DNA of 64,000 nucleotides. Origin: Trichoderma breve. Its lineage: Eukaryota > Ascomycota > Sordariomycetes > Hypocreales > Hypocreaceae. The position numbers and the translations under genes were made by a program. Shown piece after piece: positions 1-13,000 of this stretch (its first letter is position 1; every line of letters begins with the position of its first letter). The notes below the pieces were generated by a model. It had not been told where the DNA came from. It did not search any database and worked only from the letters and a program-made list of their open reading frames with translations. The stretch spans positions 1,426,001-1,490,000 of the forward strand of contig NC_079235.1 in assembly GCF_028502605.1 (NCBI RefSeq), given 5' to 3'.

Positions 1-95
1 TGCTGCCGGAAGCTGGAAAAACCAGGTGTAGTTGCGGCAATGAGGATTGAAACTAAACCCTGCCGTGCCGTCACCCTCATAACAGGGGTGAAGCT

Positions 96-1483
96 TTACG
101 CCTGCTTCTTAAACTTCTTCCGGATATCTTCTTCGGAAAACTTGCGTGTCAAACGCTTCAGGAACTCAACTCGTCCCTCCATAGTGAGATCCGCCTGAGC
201 TCCGAGAGGGACCATACACTTGGCAAGGGTATCATAATCCTTAACCATCAAGCGGTAGGTGATCATGAGAAAGTCGATGTTGTGAAACAAGATTGCCGCT
301 TCCTTGCCGTAGGTCTTACGTTGTTCCAAGAAATGAATTGGGTGATCACGCCAATGTCTGCGCGGATTGAGATGGTGGGAGGTATGGTAACCATCGTTGA
401 AGCAAAATCGGTTGCTCTATAAGCTCGTTAGCTCTTATCCAGAATGAACACAGAATGAAAGATTGAGGCTGAACTCACTGCAACATCCACCAAGGTGATG
501 CTGGATCGATAGTCGGAATCCGGCTCATCGGGGTCAACAAAGGCATGTTGGCCCCAATTGCCCGCCATCAATCCCAGTCGTAGCAACAAAAAGGGGATGA
601 TGTAAACAAAAATAGTGGCCTTCTTGTTCACAAAGGTTGCCATGGTATAATAGAACAAGTAGGTTCCAAATTCACACCCTGCCGCACGCATAGCCACTCC
701 CCAGCGGCCCTTTCGGGCAAAATACATGGGAAGATCCAGCCAAATGAGGCAAAAGAAACGGCCCACGTAGTGAAGAAAGTGGAAGATGTCGTCTCGCTGA
801 TAACGGACTGTCGATGAGAGGTCGTCTGGGCCGTTGCCCTCAACGTGGTGATGCTTGACATGGTGGTAGTAATATGAGTTCCAGGTATGTCCCATCAGGG
901 GATCTGTAATGTATGGAAACAGCTTGTCAAATGTGGCATATTTCTTGGATAGAACTCCACGCTGGTGAATGTGCTGGTGCATCATAAGAGTGTAGGTACC
1001 GACATAGTAGACTTGCATGATGGCATGAAGAATTCCGTGAAGGAGATTGAAGTTTCGGAACAGGAGAATTGCGCTTGGTACTGAAGTTGTGAAGTACAGT
1101 ATCAGATGCACAATGAACACCACGTCCGTCTCATAACGGGCTGTTTTCCGTGCCCAGCTGATGAATGGTTGTAGAAGTAGCTTGTTGACTGATTTGGGGA
1201 GACGGCTAGGAAGATCATCGATGGATACGAATATGGTGGGCTCAAAGTGAGCATCTGCCGGATTTCTCATGGACTTAAGGAGGGCGATGTCTTTAGCAGC
1301 TGAGTCCATCTCACTGCCCTGCTGTGGCTCGGTCTGAGACTCGGATGAGACATGGTCCCAGTCGCTGTCGACTTTGGCATCTGAGTGAGCATCTCGTCTC
1401 TGAGCAATGTCGTTTTCCAGATTTTTCAGCACAATATAGTCTGCGCGGGTGAGACCGCGGTCGTAAACCAGGGCACTCGTCAT
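96..1483 (-). CDS. membrane fatty acid desaturase family protein
   Basis: Two exons, 479..1483 and 96..416, joined over a 62-nt intron (donor GTGAGT, branch GCTAAC, acceptor TATAG), give 441 aa. The three histidine boxes of membrane di-iron desaturases/hydroxylases (FA_desaturase family) are present: HQHIH near residue 168, HHVKHHH near 204, and HTSHH near 345. The third box exists only after splicing. Hydrophobic segments lie before box 1 and between boxes 2 and 3. The first ~80 residues are polar and acidic (SSESQTEPQQGSEMDSA). The start is the first ATG of the frame, at 1483. The frame stays open upstream to a GTG at 1522, so an upstream exon cannot be excluded. The family introduces double bonds or hydroxyls into lipid acyl chains in ER membranes; the substrate cannot be read from sequence. 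There is no fused cytochrome b5 domain, unlike the delta-9 enzymes. Confidence 0.85.
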
Positions 1484-3302
1484 GATGAGGTTATCGCAAT
1501 TGGACAGCCAGCCAGAGCTCACAAAACGAAGCCAAGCTCAAGGGAAAAGCGCACCAACGATATTATAAACAAATCGAACCATGGCTGGAGAAAAAAATCC
1601 CCCTAATATGGCTCAACCGCTTCCTTCGGACATGCCTGCCAGCGCATCCACCTGCGAGATTGCATGGGGCTCCGCATTTTGGTATCCTTCACGCCCACGG
1701 CAGATTCTGAGCTGCGAAGGCCTAGTCTGGGCTAAAGCATCTCCGCTTGCGATGGCTTGAACCTACAATGGAAGCAAGGCTATTTGCGGTTTTGCTTCTT
1801 TTGCATGCCCGGCAGCTGCTAAGCTTTGCTCAATTTCGCCAAACTTTGCCCGGCCGCTCGGCCGCTCACCCGGCTCTTGCGTCTCCATCTGATTGGCTGC
1901 CGGCGTTTGCAAGAAGAAGAGAATCTACCGTTGCCGTGATCAAGCCGGAAAAGGAGGCCAATGAGTAGACGCTCGTTACGACTCGGTAGATTACTAGCTA
2001 GTCGATCAACTTGGTCCCCTAATAGTGGATCGCAGCGCTGGCCATGTTGCGGTGAATCTGTACCACCTACGGGGGCACCAACGTCTTCAAGTCGTATTGC
2101 AGAGCGGGTACTTGGGCCGATTGACGACTGTGTTGACTAGCAGTTTCATCTCTTGAAGCTGTCATGGATATATTACTGTTCTACGGGGTATGTCTTGCGT
2201 CTCTATGGAGATTCGTCTTTAGTGGCTCCATTCGCTTTATACGCGTTTGATTGTAGTTGTGATGAGCCACCCCCGTCTCTTGATCGCCCAGAGCTCTTTA
2301 GCTCCAAAAGCTTCCAGGGCCGCGTACAGGCAGTAACAGACGAAGACTAGTCTAGTGCCTGGGCTCAGCTGCTCCTGAAGCTGCCCATTCAGGTGTCGTT
2401 GGAGGTGCATGTAGGATCAGGAGATTCTAGAACCAATCTAAGGACGAATTCCATTCGCCTCAAAGTGCTAGAGGCGCATCTCAAAAGGGGCAAGACATGG
2501 GCCACTAGCGCTATTGTCGTTTGTGCGCATAATCATATATCACAAATTCGATCCAATCATGTAAAGGTTCCCAAAAGCGTGGTACGATACCTGGGCTTGA
2601 CAATTCGAACGAAAATGCAGAGGAAATTTAGAGAAAGTGTGGTCAAGTATTGAAGAACAGAACAGATGCGTGTTGACGGCTCGATGTGTACATGCATATG
2701 CGCCAGAAGGTTCCTGTGCTTTGTCCATGCAGGGTAGTACTAAAGTACCTAGGTAGTGGCCAGATGTAGGTGTTGAAGGTCAACACTCAAACGTCAGAAC
2801 TCTTGATATAGCAAAGTGAATGTAGCAGAGTGTTCTATATAGAAACTATAGGATCCGCCGAATGTGATTGCTGTAAAATCCAGCAGACGTTTTGAGCCAT
2901 CATACTGCGTATGCATGCCTACCTATCACCTGCAGTACAGCCGTGGCGTTCGCCAAGGATTCTTCCTGACACCGGCAAACCGGGTTGACTACACCACATT
3001 CAAAAGTTTATATAATTTGGCGATCAGTCAAAAAGAGTGTTAATCTGGCTATGACGTTAGTTTTCCACATATCGGTTGTCATGTCCATCATTGTGATTCA
3101 ACAGCCATGACGTAGGATGAAGTCACATATTATGTGGAGAATCGTGCAAGCCTTTGCTTGAGAGCGATGTATATAAGTGCAGCTGAGCGACAACCAATTG
3201 GATCGGTAACAACTTTAAAACAATTGCCGTACGCACAGCAAATAGTCACGACTAATAGCATCTCAACCGATACCCAAATACTGCGAAAAATAGCTATCAA
3301 CC
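1484..3302. other. intergenic, no gene recognised
   Basis: About 1.8 kb between the 5' ends of the desaturase and the small hydrophilic-protein gene, so probably a shared divergent promoter region. Only short ORFs (<110 codons) occur, with no conserved motif, splice structure or family signature. The part after ~2700 is AT-richer than neighbouring coding DNA. Confidence 0.5.
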
Positions 3303-3792
3303 ATGTCAGGGTACTCCAAAGTCGGCACATCTGGTGTCTATGAGGCAGGTGACCAGAGAAATGTTGCGAGATCCGAGATGCCGCAAGCAGAGAAATACAA
3401 CGAGGGCCAACATGCATCACACATTGGACTTGATTCAAGTAAATGCCCTCCCTCAATCACACTCTGATAGTGTTTGTATTGACCCAAGCTCAGAAGATCA
3501 ACGTTCCATAAAGAATAGGCTGGCCGCAGAAGAGGTAAGTTGCTTGATCCCGCCGATGGAATAGTATCTGACCTATTCAAAGCGAAGAGAAGAGGCTGGA
3601 GATGACTTTGAGACGTCTTTATCGAAGAAGGATCCGACATTACCAGTCAGTGCTCAATTCCCATACCATGAGGCATTAGCTAACAACACAAAGGCCAAGA
3701 TGCATGGCAATGAACCATCCAAAGGGGCCAAAGTAGACGCTGAATTAGCGGCAGATGAGGAAGAGTATCTCAGAAGGAAGGGCAAGGCTTAA
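3303..3792 (+). CDS. small hydrophilic LEA-like protein, four exons
   Basis: Not visible as one long ORF, but four short exons join cleanly: 3303..3438, 3494..3534, 3583..3645 and 3694..3792, giving 112 aa. The introns are 55, 48 and 48 nt; donors are GTAAAT, GTAAGT and GTCAGT, and the last intron has a GCTAAC branch site. The ATG context (TCAACCATGT) is good. The product begins MSGYSKVGTSGVYEAGDQRN, has no membrane segment or cysteine beyond the start, and is rich in E, K, D, A and G. It ends in an acidic/basic alternating tail (DEEEYLRRKGKA). This composition resembles LEA/hydrophilin-type stress proteins, but no domain is recognised and the function is unknown. Confidence in the gene rests on the perfect frame through three introns. 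Confidence 0.7.
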
Positions 3793-4706
3793 TTGGATTC
3801 GGATGGGTCGATATCATGTACATTCTCAAATCAGGATCAGAAGTGAGGGATGAGAAAACTGTGGTCTCCCTAAGCACTGGAGTTAATAACGGTGAGCAAG
3901 GTGAGCAAAAACATCTGGCCGTTATGTCTGGCCATTAAGATAGTCACAAAAAAAACAAGCTTGATTGCATGCATCATTAAAAGTTTACGACTGCAGAGGG
4001 ACAAAGTAATGCTTGAATGAATAATATTGTATTTGGATTGAAAGCTATATATCATCTGTAAAACTCTGTCAGCCATGTCTCAAGCTAGACAAAGAATGAA
4101 TAATAAAAGGGCATAAATAGCAAAGGCTCAGAATATGTAAGAAAAGTTTCTCATTTGTTCATTTGGTATAGCATCCCCGGCGAGGGAGCCACCGCATGTG
4201 ATCAACCGCAAATTACCTCATCATAGTACCGATGCAGGATAGAAAAGAAGAATTTCATTCTTACCTTGACAATTACAGAGAATTTCGGATTGATTCCTGG
4301 CTAGGAATCTTGCATTTCGACCTCGAAAGGCCAGCAAAAGTGATTTGACGAAGAGCTCGAAAATTTTAGCTCGAGGTCGGGAAGAAAAAGGAACGGCGAT
4401 TGGTCCGTGCGCCACGTTGGCGCGAGCGGCGTAGTCAGCAAGGCAAAACAGAAATTCCGAAAATTTTCAATTAGGGCAAACGGGTATTTTCTGCCGCACA
4501 CTCTTAGATAGCCGAGCCCTCAAAAAGTCATTGGAGCCTCCAAAGTGAACGCTGCTCCAGAGAACATCCACCCGAACGGCAGATAATCGTCGACATCTGG
4601 TATGATACACGCGCCTTCCTCCACTTCATTCATACACCGAATGAATTGCGACTTCGTCGAATGAACCCAGCCGACTAACACGAACATCGAAATAGATTCC
4701 GTCACA
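3793..4706. other. intergenic / eL14 promoter region
   Basis: About 0.9 kb between two genes on the same strand. The first part is AT-rich (3' flank of the small gene). The last ~250 bases should hold the eL14 promoter and 5' UTR. No further gene is seen. Confidence 0.5.
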
Positions 4707-5228
4707 ATGGGCGAAGCACTGATTGAGGGATCCAACTGGCGCCTCGTTGAGGTTGGCCGTGTTCTGCTGATCAACGGCGAGCACCCCTACAACGGCCGTC
4801 TGGCTGCCATCGTCGAGATCATCGACCACAAGCGAGTACGTTGACGTGTTCTTCCCTGAGAAAGGAGAAGCGCGAATCTCCCTGGACGACATGGCTAATC
4901 CGATGACATCTAGGTTCTCGTTGAGGGCCCTTCCTCAGACCCCAAGCTCAAGGTTCCCCGACAAGCCCTGCACCTCAGCAAGGCTCTCCTCTCTCAGTTC
5001 GTCATTGAGAACCTGCCCCGAGGCTCCCGACACACCACCCTCACCAAGGCTTGGGAGAAGGCCGAGATCGATGCCAAGTGGAAGGGCAGCAACTGGGCCA
5101 AGAAGCGCGAGCAGATTGAGCGGAGAAAGGCCCTGACCGACTTCGACCGCTTCAAGGTTCTGCGCCTCAAGAAGCAGCGACGATTCGAGGAGCGCAAGGC
5201 TCTGGCCAAGATCAAGGCCTCCGCATAA
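4707..5228 (+). CDS. rpl14: 60S ribosomal protein L14 (eL14)
   Basis: Exons 4707..4835 and 4914..5228 (78-nt intron, donor GTACGT, branch GCTAAT, acceptor TAG, phase 0) give 147 aa. The family core is clear: [18 protein letters not shown] at the N terminus (SH3-like KOW region), then [18 protein letters not shown] across the splice, [20 protein letters not shown], and the C-terminal basic segment [20 protein letters not shown] followed by [14 protein letters not shown]. Length and order match yeast Rpl14 (138 aa). It is a structural protein of the large cytosolic ribosomal subunit. The start is the first ATG; its residues align with family N termini. Codon use is strongly biased to C-ending codons, as expected for a highly expressed gene. 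Confidence 0.97.
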
Positions 5229-5952
5229 TTGGGTTGTTACGCTCTGGAGTCACGGAGAGGTTGATCGGATGGTATTAGAATGAGGGACATGGGTCCAGGC
5301 AGGAAACGCATTTACAGCAGCAAAAGAACTGCTGGATTCATTTTTGCTCCCGTTCTGGAAGGGCTGTATGTTGTCACATATCATCGTTTATGATGAACGG
5401 CGTCAATACGGAAATTCAGACAAAATGAATTCAAAGCTTATAGGGAGGATTCTCATTGTGGATCACTGTGATTTCGTGTAGTAAAAAAATATCTATGAAA
5501 TGCATGTAAATCAAACACTACGGAATTCTCCTCTTCTTTTGCTACATATGCGACTTTGTACCTTTTTCTTTGGACTTTCAAATTGTACTACCATATATCG
5601 CAAGTGACTGCCTTGGCTCACATCTTTGCGACCAGAGAGACTTTGATTACCTAATTTGGGTTAGCCGCAGTCATCCACCCAAACCCTAGAAATTCGCAGT
5701 TCAAATCTACAACACAAATCGGCATTGCGCAGTGTCACGTTGAAGTAACAAATTAGATTAATCTTCAGGCTAATCGCATAAAATGTGAGTATCGATTATT
5801 GCAGCGTTTTTTTCTCCCTCTCGAAATGGCCAAGCCCGGCATCAGGTGACAGAGAAGCTCGTCCGGTCATTTCGCTGAGGAAGAATATTTTCGTGCGAAA
5901 ACGAAGGAGGGGACACAAGCTAATACTGTTATCCCCCACCACAGTCACCAAA
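5229..5952. other. intergenic with probable 5'-UTR intron of egd2
   Basis: The region holds the 3' flank of eL14 and the promoter/leader of the NAC alpha gene. A probable 5'-UTR intron runs 5785..5944: donor GTGAGT directly after AAAAT, acceptor CCACCACAG eight bases before the ATG. No separate gene is seen. Confidence 0.55.
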
Positions 5953-6734
<782 letters not shown>

Positions 6735-7256
6735 TGGCGTGGATATGGGCAGGGTGCTTGAAATTATCTCATTAGTCTGCGCAACTATATGCGCCTAGGG
6801 ATTTGTATTATTGTTCATCCAAGAGCTTTACTCGTCCTTGAAGAAAGAAAATGATGGCATGAAAGACGAGATTGTCTATGTTCCTACGAGCAATTGTGAC
6901 ATGAATTTTCGGCGCTCATGTAATTGAGGAGTAGTGTGAAATTAGTGTTTATGGATGGCTACATATATGAGAGACGTTATAAGCAGGCCGTGCTCTCTGA
7001 TGCACAGATTCTGCTATATAGCATGCACTCACCCAATGAGCGATCTGAGCTCTCCTCAACAAGCTCATCTAGGAGGGGGTATTAGATGCATCCAGCTCGA
7101 ACTAGCATTGGCTGGCTATAAAAAAAGTCATGCGTAAAGTCACGTGGTGCGATTTTGTGCAAGCGGCCCCGGCTGGGCAAGTTCGGCAAAGTCAATCAAC
7201 CTCCGTTAAAGATCTCGCTCTCTGATCCCAAACGAGACCTCACATCACATCTCACA
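6735..7256. other. intergenic, no gene
   Basis: About 520 bases with the 3' flank of egd2 and the promoter of atp7. Nothing else is recognisable. Confidence 0.5.
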
Positions 7257-7987
7257 ATGGCGGCCACGGTTAGTTTGTTCCTCAATTGGCGCAAAAATGT
7301 TTTGACTGTCGAGTATCGCACGGAGAAAAACGTGGCGGTCGAAGGGTGCCGATCAAACATTGCGCAACATTTACGTTCCCGGGCGTGTTCATGAGCTAAT
7401 TTTCATTTTCTTCCGAAATAGCGAAGCGCAGCTCTCAAGCTCGACTGGGTCAAGGTCTCCTCGTCCCTGGGCCTCCGCGGCCAGACCGTCGCCTCCCTGC
7501 AGGCCTTCAAGAAGCGCAACGAGGACGCCCGCCGCAAGGTCCAGCAGCTGACCGAGCAGCCTACCGCCGTCGACTTCGCCCACTACCGCTCTGTCCTGAA
7601 GAACCAGGCCGTCATTGACGAGATCGAGAAGCGATTCAAGGCCTTCAAGCCCGTCACCTACGATGTCTCCCGCCAGATCAAGGCCATTGACGCCTTTGAG
7701 GTTGAGGCCGTCAAGAACGCAGAGGCCACCAAGCAGGCCGTCGACCTGGAGCTGAAGGACCTGGCTGCTACCCTTAAGAATATCGAGGAGGCCCGGCCAT
7801 TCGACGAGCTTACCGTCGACGAGGTTGCCGCCGCCGAGAAGTCCATCGACGAGAAGACCGCCGAGTTGGTGTCCAAGGGCAGATGGATGGTGCCTGGTTA
7901 CAAGGTATGTGCATATCCTGGGTTTGTGACATATACAGCGCTAATACCCCCGTGCAGGAGAAGTTTGGCGATCTTGCCATGGTCTAA
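7257..7987 (+). CDS. atp7: mitochondrial ATP synthase subunit d
   Basis: Three exons, 7257..7268, 7422..7904 and 7958..7987, give 174 aa, exactly the length of yeast Atp7. The first coding exon is only 12 nt (MAAT); its intron has donor GTTAGT and branch GAGCTAAT. The second intron is 53 nt. Family residues run throughout: [59 protein letters not shown], and the C-terminal [14 protein letters not shown]. The protein is mostly helical and belongs to the peripheral stalk that holds the F1 head against the F0 membrane part of complex V. There is no cleavable presequence, as in yeast. The gene converges on ubc13. Confidence 0.97.
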
Positions 7988-8542
7988 GAAGTTCATTTTA
8001 CCCCATTTCAACTTCCCTATGTGTACTCTAGCATTGTAGATACAAGAATCCGGGGCAGGGGCGTCAAGTTTCTGCTGTTTCTCCATCTCCTGCGTCCCCT
8101 TATGTATTTGTGCACAAGAAGAGAAAAAAAAAACATTACAAATAAATCTGAAGTGGCGATAGACTTAAAATGGGGGGTCATTACTGTATGGGAGGAGCAA
8201 TTATAATAATGAATTTCTAAACAGCAAGTGTAATGTGATGATGTATTGCGCCAGTGGTATATCTGTCTGCAAGGCCACTTGTACTATCTAAAACATACAC
8301 CATAAAAGCGCGGACAGTAACGCTTGCGGCTCATCTCGAAACAAATTTGAGCCTTCTAAAATATTTGCAACCAAGCCAAAGAAAATGGAAAAAAGAATAA
8401 TCTCTCAACTCCTCCCATAATAATGTTCGTACCCCATAGCAAGCTTCCGTTTTGATATCAAAACTTATCGCAGGTCTTGGAAATATATATTCATATATCT
8501 CTCTCTTTTCTCCCTCTTGTCCCTCATCTTCCGATTCTAAGT
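7988..8542. other. convergent intergenic region
   Basis: The 3' flanks of atp7 (+) and ubc13 (-). AT-rich with CT-rich stretches. No gene is seen. Confidence 0.5.
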
Positions 8543-9193
8543 CTACGCCTTTGCATATTTCTCTGTCCACTCTCTTGCCGTTGCTATGGCTGCCACCTCG
8601 TCTTCTTTCCAGCTCTTAGCAACATCGGGGGCAAGAGGATCATCGGGGTTAGGAGCACCGAGGAGGGCCTGGATGGAGAGCAGAATCGTCCGGATCTGCA
8701 GCGCAGGAGACCAGTTGTCTGTGATGATATGTAAGCATGCTTGTTCAAGATTTCCCCATAAACAAGATCGCTTTCAATAACGCACTCTTAAGCACATCCA
8801 GGCAAATGCGGCCTAGCTTGTCAACGTTCGGGTGGAAAATCTTGGTGAGGAATCGGATCTTGGGTGGAGTCATGGGATAGTCATCTGGGAGAAAGAGCTC
8901 GAGCTTGAAAATGCCGCCTTGTGTTTTCGTCAGTACGTATTCTCCCGCTTGCGCCATCTTTGAGGAACCTGCTATATACCTTCGTATGGTGACGATGCGG
9001 GACCGTGGATCTCGACATCAAAGTACCGCAGGTTGTCTTCGTGAGGCACGGCGCTGATTCCGGGAACTCTATAGCAAGCAGGATGTCAGTTATATGGACA
9101 AGGCCGACATGACTGGGAGCGTCTGGATGGAGGGGCGCACGGTTCCGCCATAAGGCGTTCGGTTTCCTTGATAATGCGTTTCGGGAGAGCCAT
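8543..9193 (-). CDS. ubc13: ubiquitin-conjugating enzyme E2 Ubc13
   Basis: Four exons, 9141..9193, 8980..9068, 8786..8917 and 8543..8718, give 149 aa. Introns are 72, 62 and 67 nt with normal borders. The product reads [20 protein letters not shown] at the start, then the E2 core: HPN triad at 76-78, active-site Cys86 in GRICLDVLK, then [18 protein letters not shown] and [15 protein letters not shown]. This matches the Ubc13/UBE2N class (yeast active Cys87). Ubc13 pairs with an Mms2-type variant to build K63-linked ubiquitin chains, for example on PCNA in error-free damage tolerance. The start ATG aligns with family N termini. It is divergent from mtc5. Confidence 0.96.
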
Positions 9194-10063
9194 CTTGGCG
9201 TATTCTCGTCTGCTTTGGGGGGGAACACAGATCTATTTAGAAGAAGGGGAATAAAAGAGAGAGTGATCTGAGACTCTTCTGCTGCCGACACAGATCGCAG
9301 TTGTCGTTGATTAGCGCAAAGGCTGAGTTGTGCAAGGTAGAAAGATGAGGCGGGGCATGCGACACTGAAAAGACAGGCCTGACAAAGGCAGCAGTAGTAG
9401 CAGCAGTAGAGGGGCTGTTTGCGATAAGAGGCGCAGAGACAAAGAGCAAGAAGAAGAGCTTCTCAAAGCTTCTCTGATTCAGCGTAATGTCTCTGGGTCT
9501 CTTATTTGCTTGATAAATGCTCTATATGATCTTCTGCTTGCCCTGCATAAGGCTGAATGCTCGTCCGTATTGTAGTTGATCAGGATAAAGTTTTCTGTGC
9601 TGGACGGCCCGGTAGGTACTCGGTGCTACCGGTACTGCACAGTTCGCCTTATCAGAAATGATGCACTGGCTGTAGCGTGCAATACAGATCCGACAGCACC
9701 TTGATAGGCGCCTACAGAAGGGGAAAGTCTAGCTCAGGTACCAATGCAAAGGAATCGCCTAGCCTAGCAACCTACAGGGTACTTGTAGCGTCTCAACGCC
9801 CCTTGCTGTCAAATCCATAGCGCGCATTCAGCCTAACTCAACCATCTCAGCATCATCTGACGGCGCTCAGCCCATTGAATATCTTCTGAAGCTGGGACAC
9901 GGCTTATTTCGCTCTTATGAAGTCGAATGAATAATGCGAGCTGCTCATAGCTGTTGGCAGCAATACGACTGCCACCTCAGCCGGGACAGACACTCTGCCT
10001 AGGGCTCGCAAATGAGCCGCGACATGCGAGAAACATTCAATCTGCAGGAGAGAACAGAGGACG
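9194..10063. other. divergent promoter region ubc13 / mtc5
   Basis: About 870 bases between two 5' ends. Short GGTAC-type repeats occur around 9600-9780 (GGTACC/GTACTC). No conserved ORF. Confidence 0.5.
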
Positions 10064-13000
10064 ATGCCGACATTTGACCAGCTCGCTGATTCGCCCAAGA
10101 AGGGCCGGATCATCAAATCGGCGTATGACAGTGAGAGCTTCGAGGCCGACGGCTCAATCCATGTCGAGGGCGTCGTCGGCTCTGCCACCATTTCGCCTTC
10201 AGGGCGAGACATTGCGCTGGCATCGTAAGTTGTGAGAACGCGTCGACGAGCATCGCAATGAGTGCTGACAGCTCCCCTTAGACCGGAAGGCCTTGCAATT
10301 ATCGATCTAGACTCTCCGTACAGTGCACCGCGGCGTCTGCGAGGCTCGGGCCAGCCATGGCTGGTTGTTGACGTGCAATGGTCTCCGTTCACAGCTCGAG
10401 ACTATTGGGTCGTCTCGACAGCAAATCACCGTGCGTTGGTGTGGAATCTCAATCTTCGGGATGATTCAAGCACTGGCGCAATTGAGCACTCTCTCCAGGG
10501 CCATACCAGGGCCATCACCGACGTCAACTTTTCAGCCCACCATCCCGATCTCCTTGCAACTTGCTCCGTAGACGGCTATGTGCATTGGTGGGACCTGCGC
10601 CGGCCTCGCCAACCAGTACTTACTTTTTGTGATTTCTTTGCTGGTGCTACCCAAGTCAAGTACAATCGTCGCGATCCTCACATCCTAGCTTCATCACATG
10701 ATCGTTGGTTGCGCATTTGGGACGAGCGAAAGGTTTCGGAGCCTGTCAAGTCCATTACCGCACACACATCTAAGATATATGGCCTGGACTGGAATCGAAC
10801 CAAAGCGACTGGCCTTGTCACATGCTCTTTGGACCAGAGTATGAAGTTTTGGGATTACAGCAATGATGGCAACGAATTGGAGCATGTTATTCAAACTGAC
10901 TATCCGGTTTGGAGAGCCCGCCATACACCGTTTGGTCATGGCCTTCTAGCGATGCCTCAGAACGAACCTGGGGATCTATACCTGTATGATCGCCAATGGT
11001 CCAATGATGCGACTAAGGAAAAGTCACAGAAACCAGTTGCTGTGTTTCCTGGCCATGGAGGCCACCAAGCAAAGGAGTTCCTGTGGAGAACTCGAGGCGG
11101 GGTTTCAGAAGATAACCTTGATGAGCGAGAATTTCAACTTGTATCCTGGGGAACAGATAACGAGTTACGACTTCACTGTATCGACCCAAACATCCTCTCA
11201 GCCGTAGGATACAAGAAAGGAACCCCAGCTCAGGACGGCATCAGCCTTACTCGAAAGGGAGCAACGTACAAAACATTCCGCACCGTTGATGATGCATCCA
11301 ACCTTGACAAACGGACGAGTACAATGAAAGATTCAAGGACTGGCGCGGGCCACAAGCAAAGTGCCCTTACAGCTGCTGCACGATCTTCTGCGCCCTTTAG
11401 TCGTCAGATGAGGCCGGCGTGGCGTGGACCATCAATGAAAGCCAAAAGTGGATCGGGCAAGAGGTTGGATCCGAGTCAAGCTCAAATCGGTTGGATGAAG
11501 GGTATCAGTATAACGAAGAGAAGAGGTTTAATGGATGGGCCTAGGCGACTAATGTCCAAAGACTCCGGCATTATGGGCCACGGCTATCCTGACGATCAAT
11601 GGGGCGAGCCCGACACAATTCAAGAAGAGCTCCTGCGTGTTAGTACTCAGATACCAAAGGTCAAGTGGGACAATATCGACATGGACAACTTGACGCTGAG
11701 TGCTTCGCTCAATGGTCCATGGGGGAAGGATGGAGAGGCCATCTTCATCAAAGTGAAGATTGATATACCTTTGGAGTATCCTAAGCTCAAAGCGCCAAAA
11801 TTCATCATCGAGAAGAGCTCATTTATGCCGGAAGAAATGCACAAGCGGCTTAACCGAGAGCTACATGAACTCGCAGAACAATTTCTCCGAAGAAAGCAAA
11901 ATTGTCTGGAAGTGATATTCACCTACTTGCTAGGTGAAGTTGATCTCGAGTCTAGTACTACTTTCTTCAAGAACGTTCGCGATTTAGACGACGATGATGA
12001 TGGGCTGGCCGACGATAGTTCAACAGATGAGGAGGAAGACATCCCAGCAGGCGGATCGGCCTCTATGTCTCAGGAACTCCCTCCTCAAGACGCGGACCTC
12101 GCAATTGCGACTCCTGCCCGTCTCATTATTCCACCACCTCCACTAACCTGTGGCGCTCGGTTTTCGCATGATGGCCGACTCATTTGCTTCTTCCCGACAA
12201 AAGAAGAAAAGGCCCGGGTTCTATTCCAAACAAGTGCGGATGCGAATAAAGACCGCACTAGGATAGACCAACCATTCTTCGCAGGCTTTGGTCGCCTGAC
12301 ACAGGATCCTCTTCCGCGATACAAGTATACGACCGAGGAGGCTTCCGCTACGGAGGATCAATCAGACTCTGAAGAAACTGACGAGTCTTCTTCTTCATCA
12401 AGTGACTCTGAGTCTACATCAATACATAAAATGAGCCTGTGGTATCATTCAAGCCGCCATCTAAGGAAGGCTTGGAGCGAGGATCGATCAATTCGATCCA
12501 GCGGCGGTGGAACAGGAACAGGAGTGGGTACCGGCACAGGTACGGGCACAAGCCGTCGACGGATCGGCCGGCCTCGAAACGTGATATCAATCCACGATCT
12601 GCGACCTGACCTGCCCTCTAAGAAGGAGTTTGCACAAGAGTATGCCATCTTTGGTGACGGAGCAGATGTGTGCGAGCACAACGCAAGAGTTGCAGAGAAA
12701 TACGGTTACACCGATCTTATGAATGTGTGGCACTACTTGGCCCTACTTTTGAAGAAGGGCATACCACTCGAGGTCCTGGCCAGCAATCAGAGACGGAGCT
12801 CTATCCTTGTCATTGCTCGCGATGTTGTGTCCAAGACTCGCGTATTAGACAGCGACCAAGGCAACACCCCAGCAGGAGACAGTGCCTTGCTGGGTCGAGT
12901 GAAATGGGGCCGGCATCCGCTGGCCAAGGATTTTATTCAAGAACTCTTCAGCTATTTTGAGATGATTGCCGACATACAAATGTTGGCAATGCTTTCATGC

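Noticed and set aside
1484..1522. Desaturase start at the upstream GTG (13 extra residues)
   Set aside because: Nuclear fungal genes rarely start at GTG; the ATG at 1483 is the first in frame.
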